DNA of 64,000 bases. Source: Ciona savignyi (taxonomy: Eukaryota; Chordata; Ascidiacea; Phlebobranchia; Cionidae). The stretch covers positions 593,160 to 657,159 of the forward strand of contig CH003313.1 in NCBI GenBank assembly GCA_000149265.1, given 5' to 3'. Within the stretch, counting starts at the first letter, position 1. Every line of letters begins with the position of its first letter. Positions 59,269-64,000 of this stretch are shown one piece after another. The notes under the pieces are model-generated. The model was given only the letters and a program-made list of their open reading frames with translations. It was not told where the DNA came from and searched no databases. Made by a program: the position numbers and the translations under genes.

Positions 59269-60315
59269 ATGAATGGAAAATCTGAATTATGGGATTTATT
59301 TGAAAAACACTTTCCAGTGGTTGTTAATGAGCTTTGCACTGCACCAGTTGATGCTGGAACTGAAATTCAATGGAGTTTTGATCGAATTAAAGATCTTCTT
59401 GAATACAACGTGCCCCAAGGAAAAAGAACCCGTGGGTTAACTGTAGTTGCCGCTTACAAGGCACTTGCTGGGGAGAATTTCAATGATGAAAGCCTGAACT
59501 TGGCGTTGACAATGGGATGGACTGTAGAGATATTACAAGCCTCCTTTTTAGTTGCTGATGATTTGATGGATCAGTCCAAAACACGACGTGGACAAAAATG
59601 CTGGTATTTAAAGCCAACTATTGGTTATCAAGCTGTAAATGACAGCATGATATTAGAGTCTTGTGTTTTCACATTGCTTCGAAATCACTGCAGAGGCAAA
59701 GCGTTTTATGCTGATCTTTTTGACTTGTTTCATAAAGTAATATTAAGCACTGAGATGGGCCAAAGTCTTGATATGCAGGCTTCGGAACAGCCAACTGTTG
59801 ATTTCTCTTTATTCACAGAAGCAAAACATGCAGCAATTATAAAGTATAAAACCGCATATTATTCCTTCTACCTACCAGTTGCAACAGCGATGTACCTGGT
59901 TGGAATTAGAGATGATGAATGCCACACTGCAGCATGCAATATTTTAACAAAAATTGGTTCATTATTTCAAGTTCAAGACGACTTTTTAGACTGTTATGGA
60001 GACCCAGAAGTCACTGGGAAAATAGGGACGGACATTGAAGACAACAAATGTTCTTGGCTCATAATAAAGGCCGTTCAACTGGCTTCTCCGGAGCAAACTT
60101 GTGCATTGCAGGAGAATTACGCAAAGAAAAATCCAGAAAATGTTGCTGTTGTTAAACAAATCTTCAACAGCCTTGATCTAAAGTCCTTATTCCTTAAGTA
60201 TGAAGAAGATACCTATAAAAGCATTTGCGATGACGTAAATAACTTCCAAGATAGTCGAATACCACACTCTGTTTTTCTTAATCTTCTCAAAAAAATTTAT
60301 AAACGGAAAAAGTGA
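59269..60315 (+). CDS. FDPS-like: Farnesyl diphosphate synthase-like prenyltransferase, intronless
   Basis: 348-residue single-exon reading frame covering the whole enzyme. First aspartate-rich motif DDLMD (97-101) followed by RRGQKCWY, YKTAYYSFYLP (192-203), second motif DDFLD (237-241), GKIGTDIEDNKCSW (250-263), and a basic C-terminus YKRKK, all typical of animal farnesyl diphosphate synthases that condense dimethylallyl/geranyl and isopentenyl diphosphates. The two residues four and five positions before the first aspartate are Phe-Phe in vertebrate enzymes; here they are Ser92-Phe93 (TCC at 59542-59544). Those residues floor the product pocket, so the product may be longer than C15. The absence of introns in an intron-rich region suggests an old retrocopy that remained functional. 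Start ATG follows a candidate splice acceptor. Confidence 0.93.
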   Translation: MNGKSELWDLFEKHFPVVVNELCTAPVDAGTEIQWSFDRIKDLLEYNVPQGKRTRGLTVVAAYKALAGENFNDESLNLALTMGWTVEILQASFLVADDLMDQSKTRRGQKCWYLKPTIGYQAVNDSMILESCVFTLLRNHCRGKAFYADLFDLFHKVILSTEMGQSLDMQASEQPTVDFSLFTEAKHAAIIKYKTAYYSFYLPVATAMYLVGIRDDECHTAACNILTKIGSLFQVQDDFLDCYGDPEVTGKIGTDIEDNKCSWLIIKAVQLASPEQTCALQENYAKKNPENVAVVKQIFNSLDLKSLFLKYEEDTYKSICDDVNNFQDSRIPHSVFLNLLKKIYKRKK

Positions 60316-60834
60316 ACTTGATCAAAATACAAAAAATAAATTATTTTAATTGACTTTTAATGACTTATAATAAAGACTTCTGTATTATATAATTTTTTAC
60401 ATATTTTTTCTGAATATTACTGTTGAATGTTTGGAAATAATTTATGATTTAGTGCAATTTAAGCAAAAAAACTTGTACTATGTTATAATTTTCATACAAT
60501 AATCTTAAAAACAAGTGTGCATGCAACGCGAATTATTATGAATAATGAAAACCGGAAAAGACCTTGCACAAAATCATTAAAAACAAAGCTTTTTCATATT
60601 GTTGTTTGTTATATATGCAGATTAACAAAAATCATATTATATTAAGACTGTGTGCTTTGAATAAAAAAAGCTAAACTTAATTTTTTTGATCCAAAAAACT
60701 AATAGCTGAAATTATATTGAAATCGTTTTTATTACACATCGATCAATTGAAACACAAAAAATGTTACTTTAAGCATTGTTTAATTATGGATTTTGGTTAC
60801 AATAAATATTATTCATAAGTTTTTGAGTCAGTTC
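60316..60834. other. Convergent region between the prenyl synthase and the four-pass protein gene
   Basis: AT-rich 3' untranslated sequence of both genes. A minus-strand AATAAA at 60728-60733 lies about 100 bases past the stop of the right-hand gene. No other structure. Confidence 0.5.
60369..60374 (+). terminator. Polyadenylation signal AATAAA of the prenyl synthase
   Basis: Canonical hexamer 54 bases after the stop codon. Confidence 0.65.
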
Positions 60835-63640
60835 TTAAAAGGGCGTCTCCTCCTCACAATGTGTTGTGGTTGGGTTGGCAGAATCGATTCTAGCTCTGCG
60901 GGCAGTTGTGTAGGGCGGCGGTTGGCACTGCATCTGTTCAATGTCAGGCGCTATCTGCTCACATTCAGCAATGCTATGCACCCTTCGCGTGTAATGTGTA
61001 TCAACGAACGACGACTGCACAGGCATGAATCCCCCAGTCGCACCATTAGCTTGGTACACCGGTAGCTTGACAAATAAATCCTTTTCGAGGTCGCCTTTGA
61101 ACGTGTCGTAGGTTTGGCTTCGTACGTTATGTTCGTAACCCACACTATATACACTGCGCGGCCCGCCCCTGCGGAGTGAAAATCTGGCTGCCTCACATGC
61201 GATCGGTCGTTGCTGAGGCAAATATGACCACGTGACCATGGATGAATTGCTGCTTCCGAGCGCGGAAAATGTAGATGGTGGTTCGTTGCATTCGTTCACG
61301 CGTTCGTGGTAGCTGTGGAAAAAATAGCTTTCTCCATATGGAATTCGATTATAGACCTACGTTTGTTAAGAATTTGTCTTTCACTGCAGTGAAAATTACA
61401 TCATACGGATATAGCATATCGAATTGGCTTAATTTATGTGTTATATTTTGATTGTGGTAATAACCAAGTTTAACCTGTACCAGCATATACCGATATATGT
61501 TCCCAGTTATTTTATTGGCGTGTTTTAACAACCTTGATTTGCCGACTTCCTGTTTATTCAACAATTGTATTGATAATTATGCATCATCGTACGCAAAACC
61601 GTATCCGATCTCGCAATACACTCTCTCTATTTACATTGCGATGCAACCCAATCCCAATATACATATTACCACTAATCAATTGCTCCGCTCGTTGGTATAC
61701 TTTTTGTGGAAATTAAATATGGCCACAACCTTGCATTTGTGTCTATCGCCCATCATATGACTTTACCTCAAAGTGTCCGCGTTTGATTGAATACTTGAAA
61801 GTCTCCTGGCCCTCCCTTCATCATCACGGGACGTGAGATTGGCCGAGGGTAATGCGCTCATTTCGTAATCCTACATGTGACAACTTATACATAACTTTTA
61901 ATTGATATACACATCAGTTCAATATGCATTTTGTTAATTAGTTTATGCTAAAGGTTCGGATATCTTATTACTCATCTAACCGATTATCTTGGTGGGCAAG
62001 AGCGTCGGCTTTCAGTCGCAGGTACAAAACTGGTCGCTAGCTAGTCGGTTGTGTCCTTGGGCAAGGCTCTTAACGGACATTGCCTGAACCCAGCGGATTA
62101 ATGAATTCTAATAAATTGAAGAAACGTGCGAATTAAACACAACAAACTGCAATATAGCTCCGGTAACCCGAATTCAACACTTACCCGTGTGATTAAGTCT
62201 CTTTAAGTTTTTAATTAACGGGGATAGACATTAATATTCTATCCTACACTGACACACTACTGGCGATGGGTGAAAAAGAGAAGCTATAACATGGTCATCA
62301 TTCGATTTTCGTATGCCCTTTGCCCACAGTGAAGTTGTTGGGCTAATGTAGTGTGTTCATTACAGGTTAAATGTCTTAATTACTTCGTCATCTAAGTATT
62401 AAAATACAAGATAACCCTTTAAGCCCAGCTGAAGCAATTTTAAAATCGACGTGGCTGGATCTTCATTGCGGTCTTTAGAATTTCGAATGACTTACGTTTA
62501 AAACATCACGTTTGTACGGGTTGCCGGGTGCGAAACACAGAATGGTGGACAACGCGATGCAACCCAAGCACGATAGGACGCACGTCACCAGATAGAGAAA
62601 TACCAACATCAAAGTAATCGGGGGAAGCGTGAACTCAATCACCGAGCAATTCGATAGGTTGGGAAACATCACTCCTGAGTCTGTTGTAAATAGGTTAGCG
62701 TGAAAAAGCTGTCCTACACGAAGGAATCTTCACAAGTAGAAAATTTTAGATCTGCACATTTAGAAATATAGAAAGATAAAATATCTTTTAATTACAACTT
62801 ATTTTAATAGCTCCGGTAATCCGACATCAGGCACGTGATGTTTAAATTAATACAAGTGCTAACGCCCTCGTGTGAGCTTTTGGCATATTCCTCACCTGTG
62901 TCATTACTTGTTTTCTTGAAGTAATCGTGTCTCGTATATGCAATACAAACTCGGTCCATGGGCAAGTAGCGAAAATGAACGAATGATTTAAACAGCGGGA
63001 CGGCTGTGATTGCCATTGACATCATGTTTGCAAGCGACACAATGCAAGCGCTTATGTTGAAGAAGATACCCGTCAGCAGCTGGAATTTAATGTTAAGCAT
63101 TAATTTAAACGCAGTGTTGTTTCTCAAAACGCGGTCTTGTGAAACTAACTACCCCGTTGCTCAACGCGCGTGAGTGAATTTTTATGTAAAATGATGCATA
63201 GGGAAAAATTAAAAGAAGGGAAGTAGGTTAACTGTAAACTAAAATAAAGATTATTATGACTATAACTTTATTGTAAGAGCTGGGGTTAAACTTAGAAATG
63301 GGGTTGAAATTAGCGTTTGGGGCAGGATGAGAATTAGTTTGCATAGTTTAAGATACCATTTTCTTTCTTCTTTCCCTTCTTTTAGTGTTATTCTAATGCA
63401 TCACCCTTTTAATATGCTACAGTTTCTCGAACGAAGGAATGATTCCCAACAGGAATATTGAAACGATGAACTCACCACACAAGGCCGCTGGAACTTTGTG
63501 GTCAAAATCAATGCTATCGCGGTTAACGATGTCATCACGGCTGGAATGAAGATTGGCAGAGGGTGCTGGAGACTGTCAACCGTGTGTGATGGAAAATATG
63601 CGACAACAGCTTGAATGCTGGATAGCATGACAGCGATCGC
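60835..63640 (-). CDS. Four-pass membrane protein with PPPY tail (ENTREP/FAM189- or TMEM255-like), 3' part
   Basis: Five in-phase exons, 63476-63640, 62896-63079, 62496-62680, 61767-61870 and 60835-61312, give 371 residues to the stop; the 5' end is beyond the window. Three hydrophobic segments are seen: PLPIFIPAVMTSLTAIALIL; TGIFFNISACIVSLANMMSM; TLMLVFLYLVTCVLSCLGCI. A loop with Cys and NDT/NCS glycosylation sites separates the last two. The end of an earlier helix (AIAVMLSSIQAVVAYF) starts the visible part. The tail of about 200 residues is hydrophilic and holds CQPPPYTT, a PPxY motif that typically binds WW domains of NEDD4-type ubiquitin ligases. Topology and tail resemble ENTREP/FAM189 proteins, but the sequence match is too weak to name it. 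Confidence 0.6.
61965..62245 (-). mobile_element. SINE family A, nearly full-length reverse copy
   Basis: 'gtcgcaggtacaaaactggt', 'ctagctagtcggttgtgtcc', 'cattgcctgaacccagcgga', 'tgcaatatagctccggtaac' and 'acggggatagacattaatat'. Lies in an intron of the four-pass protein gene. Confidence 0.8.
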
Positions 63641-64000
63641 CTGTGATTCGGTGTAAAAACTTCAATTGACCTATGGGTGATGTACGATTTGTGTAGACTA
63701 AGGGAGATGTATAGGCTACGTAAATTGTATAACGAGATAATAAGTGAAGGGTGGGAACAAAAAGCAAGATGCTCATGTTCCTCCCGGGATGTGTAAAGTT
63801 AGGGCGGTACAAACCAATTCTTCAGGTTACCTCGCAGCCACGGTCGAATTATCAGAGCTGTCGTTCTGTATATGAAGCTATTAAACTTGAACATGTTTTT
63901 ACATTATACTATAAATGCTTCTTGACATTGATGAAAAGGTTTGACAGTTCAACAAACACACACAACAAAATCATTATTTTTTATGTTAAGACGTTTTGAA
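63641..64000. other. Intron of the four-pass protein gene at the right edge
   Basis: No exon recognised. A SINE family A remnant lies near 63820-63870 ('caggttacctcgcagccacg', 'tcgaattatcagagctgtcg'). Confidence 0.45.

Overview
The window is animal nuclear DNA. It is AT-rich, its genes are split by many short GT-AG introns, and it carries dispersed composite SINEs and small hAT-like DNA transposons. Gene content, compact spacing and repeat style all point to a tunicate, most likely Ciona. I judged this from protein similarity recalled from memory and by eye, not from any search. There is no prokaryotic operon, phage or CRISPR system. All exon boundaries below come from splice consensus plus reading-phase agreement between neighbouring exons.

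Layout from left to right: (1) 821-11126, minus strand: 5' two thirds of a chitobiase-type GH20 beta-N-acetylhexosaminidase gene, cut by the left edge before the catalytic Asp-Glu; its large intron holds three hAT-like elements nested in one another, plus two more inverted-repeat elements. (2) 11861-13415, plus: TMEM138, a ciliary four-pass protein, head-to-head with the hexosaminidase. (3) 14467-27303, minus: a serotonin-transporter-like SLC6 gene with two sets of 5' exons, each carrying its own copy of transmembrane helix 1. (4) 27304-31920: gene-poor spacer with a pair of tRNA-derived SINEs. (5) 31921-39693, minus: a 13-exon SLC5 sodium/monocarboxylate transporter. (6) 40377-41579, plus: a secreted SOUL/HEBP2-like protein. 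(7) 42335-52868, minus: NAA35, the NatC auxiliary subunit, with a 369-base assembly gap in one intron. (8) 53321-57790, minus: a tandem duplication of about 3.03 kb containing a fukutin gene plus the first exon of NAA35. The distal copy has an intact single-exon fukutin and a dead NAA35 exon; the proximal copy has a frameshifted fukutin and the living NAA35 exon. (9) 59269-60315, plus: an intronless farnesyl-diphosphate-synthase-like gene with an unusual Ser in the chain-length pocket. (10) 60835-63640, minus: 3' part of a four-pass membrane protein with a PPPY tail, cut by the right edge.

The genes do not form one pathway. The strongest unusual points are the duplicated helix-1 exons of the SLC6 gene, the Phe-to-Ser change next to the first aspartate motif of the prenyl synthase, the fukutin/NAA35 tandem duplication with reciprocal decay, and the nested transposons with exact 8-base target duplications.
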